From Elmis aenea (lineage: Eukaryota > Arthropoda > Insecta > Coleoptera > Elmidae), in NCBI GenBank assembly GCA_947652605.1, contig OX393583.1, positions 11,387,222 to 11,451,221 of the forward strand: DNA of 64,000 bases, read 5' to 3'. The translations under genes and the position numbers were made by a program. The notes below the pieces were generated by a model. It was not told the DNA's origin. It did no database searches and saw only the letters and a list, made by a program, of their open reading frames with translations. Each line of letters starts with the position of its first letter. Positions within the stretch are counted from its first letter, which is position 1. Positions 44,400 through 55,619 of the stretch are shown here, piece after piece.

Positions 44400-46560
44400 T
44401 ATAGAAATTAAAGAACTCTGGATTTACAGGACGGTTTTATTGATTTTGGTTAAAAATCCGACGTTTCGCACTTAATGTTTTTAAGGATTCTTCAAGGGCT
44501 GAAAACAAATGTGATTACAATTTTCTTTTATAAAATTATTCTTAACATGACTTGAAACGATTAAATATAAATAACTTAAATTTTAAATACTAGATACAAG
44601 TTACAAATTAGATTGAAACAATTATACAATAAAAATACTTACAATTTTAACAATATTCATTGATAATTGACAAGGCTAACATGGTGCACCTAACCATTTG
44701 TTTTTTGAATGTGTAGAACAATTCGAAAGTCAAAAATAACAGTGATCTAGTCGCACTAATTTATTGTAAAATGTAAACAGTCTTTTCATTAAAAGGATTT
44801 TATGTGTAAAAATGTAAATTAAAACGGATAACATATAATTTTAAAAAAGACAGACACAAAAGCAACACTTTAAAAATTTACGTACAATAGTCAGGTTCAA
44901 CACCAGTAACATTTTATAACAGTTTTACAGAAAGGGGGGAAACTGAACTATAAGGACCAATAATTTTTTAATTAAATAGTAGATGTCCTAAGTTGGTTTA
45001 ACACAGACTTCAAGTTTTATTGAAACTACTTTAGAAATTAAGATTATTTGGAGTAATGTTATTAAAAGAATGTATTATTTAATTATTAAACTGTTTTGGT
45101 TACAGATATCAAAAAGTAATTTGTAAGTCTTTTGACATATGTTATCAATGTCAGATCTGTCATTACATGCATTTTTGTTTACATTAATATAAATACTTTC
45201 AGCTATAAGTCTTTTAAACAAATTTTCTTCGTGGTGAACAAACTTAACGTCATTTAAATTGAAATTGTGATTGGTATTTAACATGTGTTCTGTTAAGCTA
45301 GTGGTTGTTGGAATATTTTTGTTATTATTATTCAAATTTAAATTGTCTTTTAATTTTTTAACATCGCTTTTGTGACCATACATTCTATTTCGTAATGTTT
45401 GTTTGGTCTGTCCTATGTATATGGTATTGCATTGATCACAAGAGCAGCTATATATTAAATTGTTTTTTAAATTTTTATTTGTAGGATCTTTTAATTTTGT
45501 ATACACTGATTGTAGGGTAAATTGATTTTTATACACTAATTGAATATTATGGTGTTTTAAAATGGATGATAAATTTTCTGAAAGAATTTTTACATATGGA
45601 ATTTTGTAGAATTTTACAGGATTTAATGATTTTGAAATGTTTGTTGTTGTTATGTTATTATTATTATTTATTAGGTATTTGTTAATGATCTTTAGGGGGT
45701 AATTATTTTGTATTAAAAATGTTTTTGCCTTGTTAAAATTTATGGCATGAAATCTATCATCCGATAATGTTTCGATTCTTCTTTTTATATTTTTAATGAT
45801 ATTTAATTTTTGGTGGATGGGATGGTGGGAGTGAAAATTCAACAATCTGGTAGATTTACTACTTTTTTTTATACCAATTGGTGTAAATTGTTCTATTATT
45901 TTTGTCTCTGTGTAATGTCACTTCTAAATAATTAATAGAATTGTTTGTTTCTTTTTCATAAGTAAATTGTAATTTGGGATGGAAACTATTAAAGTTGTTT
46001 AATGTGTTTTGAATTTCATTTTCCGGTAACGCTAGAATCAAGTCGTCTACATATTTTTTAATGAAAGGGATGTTAAAAGGTATGTTCGGTACTACTGTTT
46101 CCAAAAGGTCATCTAATAAAATTTCCGCTATTATAGGCGATATCGGTTGTCCCATAGGGAGTCCATAAGTTTGTTTATAAATTGTATTATTAACTGTGAA
46201 ATAACAAGAACTAAATATAAAATTTATAATTTCAAGGAACAAATTTTTTTCTATTTTTGTATGCCTTGAAATAGTGTCCCATTTTTTTAGAATTATACTA
46301 ATAACTAAATCTGTGGGAATGTTGGTAAATAAGTTAATAACATCGAAACTGACTAAAATGTATCCAGGCGGTAAGGTTATTGTTTTTATGAACTTAACAA
46401 ATTCAAAGGAATTCTTTACATAGTATTCATTAGTATAATATAGATAGGACACTGCAATGTTAAACATTTTGAGCATATGTGGCGCCTCTGTTAATTGGAG
46501 TCTAACTAAACTTTTAATTTCCGAAACGCGGGATGCCTGATATGTACAAATAAACGATTT
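44400..46560 (-). mobile_element. Penelope-like retroelement, 5'-truncated
   Basis: The minus strand carries a reverse transcriptase followed by a GIY-YIG-type endonuclease, the defining Penelope arrangement. A 3' region of about 0.7 kb ends near a GCGAAACGTCGGATTTTTAA motif (about 44,450-44,472), a sequence type common at Penelope termini. The N-terminal half of the RT is absent, so the element is 5'-truncated, as is usual for target-primed retroelements. No clear duplication was found. Confidence 0.85.
45075..46550 (-). pseudogene. Penelope RT and GIY-YIG polyprotein, frameshifted
   Basis: Segment 1 (minus, from about 46,550; first ATG 46,476) holds the RT palm: FDVINLFTNIP, YGLPMGQPISP and the catalytic KKYVDDLIL. 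It ends at NWYKKK-stop at 45,859. Segment 2 (down to 45,075) holds FHSHHPIHQKLN and the endonuclease with YSCSCDQCNTIYIGQT and LRNRMYGH. The frame breaks in a run of eight A residues (minus strand, about 45,867-45,874), a single-base slip; both segments are otherwise open. About 470 residues remain, compared with roughly 800 or more for full Penelope proteins. It would prime and reverse-transcribe RNA if intact; here it is not functional. Confidence 0.88.
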
Positions 46561-47193
46561 TCAAACTCAATCGAGTGTGATTATGGTTTGTTTTGGCAAA
46601 ACATTATATACAAAAATCATAAAATCACATTTTAATTGATTTAGGCGACGTTTAGGCATATTATATGTTTCTAAACCTTAAGCACATTATTATGAATAAG
46701 CCTGTGAGTTTAATTTAAAAAATTTGCTTGCACAGAAATAAAAAATTCACAAGTTTTATTGGAATTTCTTTGAAAGGTGCTATTGATGCAATTCGAGGAT
46801 GAATTAAAAAAATGGCTGGGTATAATGTAAAAAATAGGAAACACATTATAAACTACAAAAGACACAACTATATAAAAAAATATTTTATTTTGGCAGCAAG
46901 AACAATTTATCTAGGTATTTGTTCAATAATAAAATATTACATTTATATCTAATATTAAAATTACATTAGTTCTAGATACTTGCTAGCATAACTTCTATGA
47001 CAATCCTTGACAGTGCAGATCATTCCCACCATGATGAAAAATGAAGCGTAAAATAGCACACACAGCACAATTTGTCTTTAAAAATAAATCATAAACAACA
47101 AATTAAAATTATTCAAACAGCAATACTGTCTTTATCTATGCAATACTGAACCATGTTCTTTATCTATGTACTGAACGACGCGACGTGAACGAC
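46561..47193. other. Unassigned AT-rich sequence
   Basis: No gene supported. Bases 46,488-46,512, at the junction with the Penelope element, share CTCTGTTAATTGGAGTCTAA with 47,771-47,795. Confidence 0.35.
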
Positions 47194-47197
47194 TTAA

Positions 47198-47632
47198 CCC
47201 TTTCCATACTGCTGGTATATAGGTATATGTACCATCGAAAGTTTGTAAAATACTAGAACTTTAATTTATCATTGTGAATGGTTCTGATATGTACCAGTCA
47301 GTTTTATAGGTCTACCTAATGTCAAATTGTACGCTGCAAGTGCGCCCCCTGAAGTATTTTACACAACACAACAAGAGAATTTGGTTTTGTTATACATTGG
47401 TGGTACTTATATATACCACACTATAACCACATATAACCCAAGTGGTACTTATAAATACCAAACTATAACCACATATAACCCTAGTGGTACATAGGATGTA
47501 CCACCTTCTCCAAGAGAATCTGTTTGAAAATATTTTTTTTTTTGCAATAAATCTGCTTTTTATACTTTATTAAGCCAAAATATTACCAAAAATATTTGAA
47601 AACCTTATTCTTCAAATACCGTATTGAAAGGG
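47198..47632. mobile_element. piggyBac-type MITE (435 bp)
   Basis: TTAA at 47,194-47,197 and 47,633-47,636 flank TIRs CCCTTTCCATACTG and GTATTGAAAGGG. The interior has a short tandem repeat with CTATAACCACATATAACCC occurring twice, near 47,420 and 47,464, and (A)GTGGTAC words at each unit start. No coding sequence. Confidence 0.8.
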
Positions 47633-47892
47633 TTAAACATGTTTTGTAGACTAAACGAAAAAACAACGAAACCACCTTGGAAACCAAACATCAACCAAAA
47701 ATTGCCGCGGCGGCGTTTCCTTTCTTTCTAATTTTTTATCTATCCTTGTCACACAGGCGATGAAGACGACCTCTGTTAATTGGAGTCTAACTATTTTTGA
47801 CACTTTGACATCGTACAACGTCATCCCACCTCAGTGCGCTAGGCATGGTATGCTGTTAGCTTTAATGCAAATTAACGCTGTAGCGGCCGAAA

Positions 47893-47946
47893 AAGTTACT
47901 TTTCAGGCCGTTGCTAAGGGTAACCGCCTGAAAAGTTACTTTTTAG
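47893..47946. repeat. Short hairpin
   Basis: AAAGTTACTTTTCAGGC pairs with GCCTGAAAAGTTACTTTTT around a TAAGGGTAACC loop. It lies within an ORF (47,760-47,954) that has no recognised domain. Confidence 0.6.
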
Positions 47947-47954
47947 GCCAGTAA

Positions 47955-49075
47955 TGCAGTACTTTATGGCTGCTAACGCGTCCGTCAAACAGCTGTTTCT
48001 AGTACGATCGCACCAAAAACTAATTTATAATCAGAAAAACATGTAGCTTAAACTTAAAAATAGAACGTTATTTGACATTTAAAACAAATTATTGAGATAT
48101 TTCCAAAGCCGACTAATTAATTTCTATTAAACATTTTGTTTGTGACCATTAATTATCATGAAAACCGCAATAACTCGAGAAATATTAATTTTAGACATAA
48201 TAGACCTTTAACAAATTTTAAAGGTAATTAAATTATCGATAAGAATATGTAAAAATATATAAAGTGTAATTAAAAAAATTGACTTATTCCTGTTTGAAAT
48301 TTAACTAATTGGACCGAGCATAAAAAACACCCTGTGTAATAATTTTAAAATTTTAACTAGTCATTAATCACTATGATACTATTGTAGAACAAAGTTTTAA
48401 AGGAATTCGTTCTGAAATTGCTAGGTTGTGATATCCCATTATTTTCTTAGTCTTGTTTCTGTCAAAATTTTCATAAAAACTTAAATAACTCAAAAACGAT
48501 TGATTTTAGACAGATAAAACTTTATACATTTTAAAAGACAATTTAATTTTGAATCTAAAAAGTGCAAAATATACAGGGTGTTCTATTTAAGAAAACAAAG
48601 TGACGTATCGGTACGCAAAAACAAAACACTGTGTACAGTTGAAAATAATTTTAGGTTATGTAGTAAATTACCACAAACAACTTTAATTCGAAACTTGTTT
48701 TTGTAAAGTTGCCACAAGACGAGATATTGATCCGTTACGTTACTTTTTGTACAATCTGTATGTATAACCCAAATATTTATTTTTCTAGCTTTTTCTTTGG
48801 CAAATTGGTTAAAAGGATTTAAATAATTAAATAAATCACTCTCTATGGATAACATACAAATCATTTAATTTGCCCTCTCCCAAAGAAAAGCGTAAATAAT
48901 TTTTTCTTCTTTTAAGTGCTGAAAAATATGTTTCACTGCTGCAATTTGTAGCGGCAATACTTAAAAAAAAGCGCATTGCTGTGACCACGTTAGAAAATTT
49001 AGACTCAGTTTTTGAATAAATTATTGGGCCGTATGCATAAAAATAAGTAAATACTTATAAGTATTAAGTATAAGC
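47955..49075. other. Unassigned sequence with two foldback-type ends
   Basis: An outward AAAAAACACCCTGTGTAAT end lies near 48,325 and a TATACAGGGTGTTCTATTTA end near 48,571. Their orientations are those of two different elements and not one bounded element. The minus ORF at 48,583-48,864 starts in this repeat and has no recognised domain. Confidence 0.4.
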
Positions 49076-49076
49076 A

Positions 49077-49215
49077 GGGATGGAAAACGTAACGTAACGA
49101 TACCCGATAACGTTATAATAACGATTCAACTATAGTTTTTTATACAATAACGTAACGATATTTTTATAACGTTATATAACGTTATAATAACCGATAACGT
49201 TTCATTAAAAGTTAT
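49077..49215 (+). mobile_element. hAT-like left terminus with AACGTTAT words
   Basis: Begins CAGGGATGGAAAACGTAACG, a hAT-type terminus, followed by dense ATAACGTTATAATAACG and CGTAACGATA repeats to about 49,205. No matching right end was found, so it is truncated or the far end has diverged. Confidence 0.45.
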
Positions 49216-49379
49216 TTTGTATCCTTATTCTCGAAGGTATATATTGTCTATATTTTAGAAATTAAAATAAGGATAAAATATTTCAAAGTAATTTTGTACT
49301 ATTTTTAAAATTTACATTTACAGATCCCAAAAATAATTTCAGAGTTACAAATAAGAATTATTTTTATACCATGTTTCTT

Positions 49380-49860
49380 AAATAATGCGAAAAAACTCGG
49401 CAGGTGATTCCTTATCGAAAATCAAGAGGGGTCTTTTATATGATTTTTTTTTCTTTAGGGCCTTCTTTCGGAGTTACACTAAAGGGGAGCGGTAAAATTA
49501 GGTTTTTATTTTATTTCTCAAATTTGGATTGATGTAGGAGAATGATATTAGGTTGATGTTTTATACTTAAGGTTTCCCATAGTAATATTTTAAATCATCT
49601 CCCACCTTCACAGGGGGCTGAAAAGTGCGACCCCTGTTGGTTTTTTTTAATCAGAACTTTTTGGTGGGTTGAAATCTAGCAATTAAATATTTTTTTTGAA
49701 AACTTGATTTATTTAGAAGTTTTTTTTTACTCCTTAACTTTACAGTTTTTGAGTAAAAAATTATATGAATGAACATGAACCATCAAATATTCCAGTATAA
49801 AATGATTCATTTCGGTGGTTACCATGGTTTGTTTATGTTCATATCGAGTAGTTATCGTGT
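49380..49860 (+). repeat. Interspersed repeat, uninterrupted copy
   Basis: Inverse counterpart of 36,655-37,530. Here the sequence runs through TTTCGGAGTTACACTAAAGG without the MITE found at 37,063-37,431, so it acts as the empty-site reference. Confidence 0.75.
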
Positions 49861-50610
49861 TATCATAAATGATATGGAATTATACGGTTGGGATATTTTT
49901 CTTTATAAAAACACCTGTCTGCTAATGAATTACCGTTAACAAGACCCTAAACGAAATACATATCGCACATCTTTACATTTGTGTGATTCATTTTACAGAA
50001 CAAGAGTTTACAACATGAAAACACCTGTAAATTCTACTCAATAATTTTTTTATAATAGTTTAAGTCTTTGAAGCAGCCTTTCAATACAAATACTCCTATA
50101 TGTTATTGGTCAAAAAATACTCTATTTAAATAATCGCTTATCCCACTACCATCGCATTCAAAAAATTGACTTTCAGTCAAAATACCGATTCTGCAACCTT
50201 CAAAGTCGATTAAAGTAACCTTAATGTTAATTAAATTTACAAAAAACGTTTTCGGACGCTTGTTGACGTAATAAAATTCAATTTATGCAGGTCACGGCAA
50301 ATAAATATTTGTCCAAAAATTATTTGAGGTTATTAAAAATTAATTAAAATAGTGCAGTTATATTCAAAATTGCCTCCTCTATCCAAAAATGTAAATTAAT
50401 ATAGGTATAGCTTGTGACATTTGAAATAAAAAAGTTTGCATCATTTCTGGCGAAACCGGAAGTGAAATAGTAGTGTACATTTTTTCAAATATTCCGGTTA
50501 TTTACACATATCATATGTATAAAAGTTTATTTGTGTAAAATTAAAACTAAATAAAAAAAAGTACGAGAGCTCAGTTACACCCGGTATATCCCTTTACAGT
50601 AGGTGCAAAT

Positions 50611-51431
50611 TAGGGTTTCTTTCCCGGGATCCCGGTCCATTTTAAGCTATTTTATATTTCCCGGGAAATGCTTTTTGTCCCGGGAATTCCCGGGATTTTA
50701 AAAAAGTGTTATTTTCGTTTATTTTGTGCTAAGATCTTTGTAATACTATCATAACTTATCAGAATTTTATACTTAAAATATCTTTACTAACAGTAAATTT
50801 ATTTTTATTTCAAAATAATTTTTCTCTTTTAGTATGGCGCAAAGAAGCCCGGTCTACATGACAAAGTTAATATCTTCAAAATACTTTTACAGTTTTATTT
50901 TTGTGTACCCTGATAATTCAAAGCAAAATAGCTTATAAATGAAATTTTATTGATGAGAACGATGTTTCTTTGGTGCTAGATGCTCTTAAGACAATTTCAC
51001 CTACGTCAATAGAGACTGAGAGAGCATTTTATGCAGCAGGACTTTTTCTTATAAATTAAGAAAAATACTAATTGACTGAAGCACAGATCACCTTTGTTTT
51101 CTTAAATCACATTACAAAAATTCATTGTAAAAATTATATTATTGTATTCATAAATATGAAATTGCAATATAAAGGGTATAATTCCCAAATGTATGATTCT
51201 CTCACCAATATTATTGAATTATTTATAATAATCATGGAGCAAAATGTATTACATATATGACTTGGAGTTGTTTTTAAGTAATAAACCGTTCCCTTAATTT
51301 TTTGGGTTATTTATTTAAAAATATATTGACATAATTTATTACATCCCGGGATCCCGGGAAATCCCGGGACAAAGGCCGATTTCTTCCCGGAATCCCGGGA
51401 CAAGCAAAATGGTCAAATATGAGAAACCCTA
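50611..51431 (+). mobile_element. hAT element with TAGGGTTTCT termini, internally deleted
   Basis: Starts TAGGGTTTCT and ends AGAAACCCTA, with a perfect 8-bp duplication GTGCAAAT at 50,603-50,610 and 51,432-51,439. Both subterminal regions are filled with CCCGGGATCCCGG and TCCCGGGA(A) words. A fragment of the hAT transposase C-terminus lies inside. It inserted into a small tandem repeat (about 51,432-51,510) of the unit GTGCAAATAGCCA. Confidence 0.9.
50973..51135 (+). pseudogene. hAT transposase C-terminal (dimerisation) fragment
   Basis: The plus strand reads VLDALKTISPTSIETERAFY then AAGLFL, which matches the hAT C-terminal dimerisation block (P-TS-E-ER-FS-AG). After two in-frame stops come TFVFLNHITKIH, matching the usual L-FL-S end. 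Catalytic and zinc-finger parts are deleted. The rest of the 821-bp element is non-coding. Confidence 0.75.
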
Positions 51432-51510
51432 GTGCAAATAGCCACTTATTCGTACCTACTGTAGGTGCAAATAGCCAATTATTCGTACCTACTGTAGATG
51501 CAAATAGCCA
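51432..51510 (+). repeat. Short tandem repeat, about 36-bp unit
   Basis: The unit GTGCAAATAGCCA...TTATTCGTACCTACTGTAG occurs twice and is followed by a third, partial unit GATGCAAATAGCCACAACC. The first unit was split by the hAT insertion: TTTACAGTAGGTGCAAAT lies just left of it. Confidence 0.7.
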
Positions 51511-51519
51511 CAACCTTAA

Positions 51520-52480
51520 TTTATAGTACCTAGGTACAAAGATTTTGCAAGTTACATTTTCGGAAAAAATTGGTTTAACAACGTTTGGTTCTAAATTATT
51601 TGAGCTTTTATAATAAAGGATGCAAATACGAGTGTTCACTTCAATTTCAAAGTAGCAAACATAATCTCAGATGAGTGTTAGTATAGGAAATGTTTAAGAG
51701 TTGCTAATTTGTTATTCAATTTTTGAATTGATCTATAACTGTGATAAAACTGACATAGACATGGTTACAAATTTCGAGTTATTAAGTTTATTTTATGTAC
51801 AAATTCTTTTCAGCATTTCATTGTCCAGCAATAAATAGTGCACATAAATATAACACTAAAATTTATTGTTCTTTGCGATGCGATTTTCGGTTTATTCAAT
51901 TTTATATACTCCATGACGTTGTGAAATCCTACATTTCAAAATTTTACTGCCTTAAAATAAAACGAGTCGGGGGTTTCTGCTGTAACTTCAGTCCACTTCA
52001 CATTAATTCAATAAACTAAACTTTTGAGAAAAATGTTGTAAATATTTTATTGTAAGTCGCAGACTTCTGCAATAAACTTTAAAAAAAGGTCCTAATGTAA
52101 TAACAATAAGGGTTGTGTCTTTCAGAATAAACATGTTAGTACTAGCAATTTGATCGTCCACGAAAAATGTTGCTTAAATTAAGTTAACTAAAAGCTCTGT
52201 TGACAAACCTGATTAAAAAAACGAATGAATTTTAAATTTTAACGTAATACTTATTAAAGGCTCTAATTAAAAAGGAACTTAATTGTTACACCTTAAATGA
52301 TATTAAATTGAGTTAATCTAATTTTGTTTATCGAAACTACCAATTTTTTTTTTTAATTAAAACCGTATCAACTTGGTATTTTTTCCTTTAACCGTTTGTA
52401 GTGGAAGACGACCACTACTAGAAAATTTTGGATTAGTCAATATGCTGAGTTCCATGTCCTGGGCCCCCTCACATTTGAAA
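51520..52480. other. Unassigned sequence
   Basis: AT-rich. The ORFs at 51,795-52,019 and 52,373-52,579 have no recognised domain. No gene supported. Confidence 0.3.
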
Positions 52481-52484
52481 TGTA

Positions 52485-53680
52485 ACTTTATTTTTAATGT
52501 AGAACGTTGTGCTAGCCTTGTGCTGGCGTGTGCTGTAAAAAATTTTGATTGTGCTGGTTTCGTTAGGCTACAAATTTAATTTCAATGTGGGGAGGGGGCT
52601 GTGGACATTATACCCCCCCCCCCAACACGTAATTTAAACATTTTGATTAGACAGATATGTTGTGCTAACCTTGTGCTGGCGTGTGCTGATAAAATTTTTG
52701 ATTGTGCTGTTTCCGTTATCAGACAAAGATTTAAAGTTGGAGCGGCTTAAGTCATTATAGCCGCTTTAGCGTGTAATTCAAAAAAATTGTTTAGACAAAA
52801 ACGTTGTGCTAAATATGTGCAGATAAAATTTTTAATTGTGCTATTCTCAGTTAGAAAAAAGTTTAATGTAATTTTAGGAACGTTACAAACACTATATATC
52901 CTGACGGTATATCTGGACACACCTGGTGTTGTACGATGATAATATTTTGCTTTCATTTCCAATAAACAATCGAATGGAAGTCCGTAGGTTTGTATAACTC
53001 TTATTTTGTATTGGTTAGTGTGTTATGGTATATTAAAATTTTCAATTAAAAAAATTATAAATACCTACATTGACTTGAATATTAGAAAGCATACTATTTA
53101 TTATAGGAGTGCATAATAACAGGGCCGCGCCAAGCGGTGGTGCTGAGGGTGCACAGCACCCCGTCGGCAGGATTCAGGGGCGGCAAAAACCCCCGGTAAA
53201 ATATACCTACAAAATTATTTTCACGTACCTATGTTGAAAATTACGTAAATAATACAAAACACATTGTAATATAAACTGTATTTACGGCTATGAAATATGA
53301 ACATTTGTTGATGCTATAATTTTATGCTACTGGTTTACTATTTTTTGCCGTAAAAATAAAATTGTGTGCCAACTCCATAACGAAGTTATTGACACTATTC
53401 ACCCGGTGCTGGCTTTTTTTTAATAAAGTGAAACAGAAATACCTAAAATAAAGCACAATCAAAAATTTTAACAGCACACGCCAGCACAAAGCTAGCACAA
53501 CATACCTGACTAAACAAAATGTTTAAATTACGTGTTGGGGGGGGCTAGCATGTCCACAGTCCCCCCAAATTGAAATTGAGTTTGTAGCCTAACGAAACCA
53601 GCACAATCAAAAATTTTTACAACACACGCTAACACAAGGCTAGCACAACATTCTACATTAAAAATAAATATTTTTCCTGT
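52485..53680. repeat. Large inverted repeat built from GTGCTGGCGTGTGCTG units
   Basis: On the left, three direct units start near 52,508, 52,660 and 52,803 with TTGTGCTA(G/A)CC, CTTGTGCTGGCGTGTGCTG and TTTTTGATTGTGCT. On the right (53,450-53,670) two units appear inverted (AGCACAATCAAAAATTTT and ACACGCCAGCACAAAGCTAG). The outer borders TTTTTAATGTAGAAC and GTTCTACATTAAAAA are inverse, and G- or C-rich tracts near 52,580-52,620 and 53,540-53,570 also pair. An apparently unrelated spacer (52,870-53,445) contains a CAGGGCCGCGCCAAGCGG end-like motif at 53,121. The class is unassigned. Confidence 0.65.
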
Positions 53681-53978
53681 TCCAATTTCAACTAAATAAA
53701 GAAAGTGAGTTGGCGATTTTGGCTACATCGTCGTCCTCTGTTGGCGATTTTGGCTACTTTAGGGCGGTTCTTTGGCGATTAAAGCAACAATTCACCTGGT
53801 CACCCTGAGTGCAAGTGCTATTCCTTTTGTTCATCAGCTCGTATCGCATTGAAGCAAATTATTTTTAAGGTAAACCCCGTTGCATTCCTTCGGCATCCTT
53901 TCGCTTTTGCATGAAAACATAAAAAGGCACAATTTTATCTCGCTGCATGCGCCCCCTGATTGACCGCCCCCTTGCACC

Positions 53979-55619
53979 CAGGGGCGGACAGGCCCGCCGG
54001 GCAACCGGGCAAATGCCCGGTGGGCCGCTGGGTTCAAGGGCCGATGTCGGTGGCGTTAACACCAAATCATTTCCAAATCTAAATGAATTTTTCTACTACT
54101 ATATAATCAGCTTTATTTTACCAACTTAATAAAAAAATCCCGGGTGTTAGTGTTTTTTTTAGTGACTGTTTACGTCAGCGCATAAATAAAAAACTCTAAG
54201 GTGTACGGTCGATGTCTGCTGAGACTGTTGACAGCATTTGGGGAGGCTACAGGCTACCAATACAAGTTTCTTTATTTTTTGTTCAGTGTGAAGATTAAAG
54301 ACAGATTAATGATTAATTAACCAAGTAAGTTTCGTTGTTAAATTATAAGTGATATAAGCTGAAGTTAGACTGGACACGTATTACTAAATTTTTTAAAGAT
54401 TATTGTGTTTGAATACATTTTGGACATTATACGCATGCAGCATAAACTGCATTATTATTATATTATCCAAAATTTGTATTATTAATATGTACTTAATTAA
54501 TTAAATAACTGTGAATATACATATATTTACTTGGCTAATTTTAATCTTCTAATTATTTAAAATTAATTATTAAATACATTTGTTTGGATACAAATTTCAA
54601 TATGTACAGGGTGGCCTATTTTCGATGCCCATACAGAGTATCTCGGTTATTATCCAAGATAGAAAAAAACTAAGTACGTAGTCTCGATTTCTTTTTCGAG
54701 AGAAATTCATTACCGTAAACAGGTTTTTGATATCTTTTTTAATTTTCGAAATATAGCCAAAAACCGATTTTTGGCAATTTTCAAAAATGTTAAATATCTT
54801 GCTTAAACGAAAAGATAGAGAAAAACTTTAAAGACATTTTTGGCATGGTTTTTTGTTCTTAATAAGACGGCGATATTTAATTTGTTTTAATTCATATAAA
54901 TACCGATATATTACACCCAACTTTCTTATTTTAAATAGCAACCATAAGCAAATTATATATTTTTGAAAAGCGCAAATAATAAACTTTCGATTGATGTCAA
55001 AGCCAACTATGGTTGCCATTTAATATAAGAAAGGCGTAATATATCAATATTTGTATGAACAAAAAAAAAATTAACATCGCTATCTTATTAAGGACAAAAA
55101 ACCATGCAAAAAATGTCCTTAAAGTTTTTTTCGATCTTGTCGTTTAAGAGAGATATTTAACATTTTTGAAAAGTGCCAAAAATCGGTTTTTGGCTATATT
55201 TCGAAAATTAAAAAAGATATCAAAAACCTGTTTACGGTAATGAATTTCTCTCGAAAAAGAAATCGAGACTACGTACTTAGTTTTTTCTATCTTGGATAAT
55301 AACCGAAATACCCTGTATAGGCATCGAAAATAAGCCACCCTGTACAGTCTACAGATAATACCTCTAAATTACACTATGGGTGGTTTCGACACCGTTATTG
55401 TAAGTTGAAAAGCCTAAGTTAGGGTACATTTTTTATACGTGATTTTTTTATGCAAATCCAATAACTTACTGGCAACCTTTAAGCAAATTTAATATGGAAC
55501 GCGGGGAGGGGCAAAAACAATCAATGCCATAAAAACGAAATCGCGAAAGTTTATTTTAGCTATGTGGGCCGATTTTGGAGAAATTGCCCGGTCAGTTTTA
55601 TGCACCCAGTCCGCCCCTG
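53979..55619. mobile_element. hAT element with CAGGGGCGGAC termini
   Basis: Ends CAGGGGCGGAC and GTCCGCCCCTG with a perfect 8-bp duplication CTTGCACC (53,971-53,978 and 55,620-55,627). The left subterminal GC-rich block GGCCCGCCGGGCAACCGGGC is typical of this hAT end type. No transposase was seen. A foldback is nested at 54,607-55,342. ORFs near the termini are artefacts of GC-rich sequence. Confidence 0.9.
54607..55342. mobile_element. TA-flanked foldback element D (nested in hAT)
   Basis: Ends CAGGGTGGCCTATTTTCGAT and, inverted, ATCGAAAATAAGCCACCCTG; TA at 54,605-54,606 and 55,343-55,344. The arms are about 330 bp and closely matched (AGTACGTAGTCTCGATTTCT pairs with AAATCGAGACTACGTACTTA). 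Non-coding. Confidence 0.85.

Noticed and set aside
44450..44500. Functional hammerhead ribozyme at the Penelope end
   Set aside because: The core has an extra base and the helices I could draw contain several mismatches. Reported only as a possible decayed remnant.
48325..48585. Small foldback bounded by two CACCCTG/CAGGGTG ends
   Set aside because: The ends face the wrong way to bound one element; they are more likely the neighbouring ends of two different copies.
51072..51260. 62-codon plus-strand ORF as a gene
   Set aside because: Its first part is the tail of the hAT dimerisation fragment inside a deleted hAT, and the rest has no recognisable content.
53121..53980. A hAT element between CAGGGCCGCGCC at 53,121 and a later end
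   Set aside because: No inverse terminus or 8-bp duplication could be found for this CAGGG-type start.
54607..55342. Short ORFs inside foldback D with similar peptides on one strand
   Set aside because: Mirror-image translations of palindromic arms; no start context or domain.
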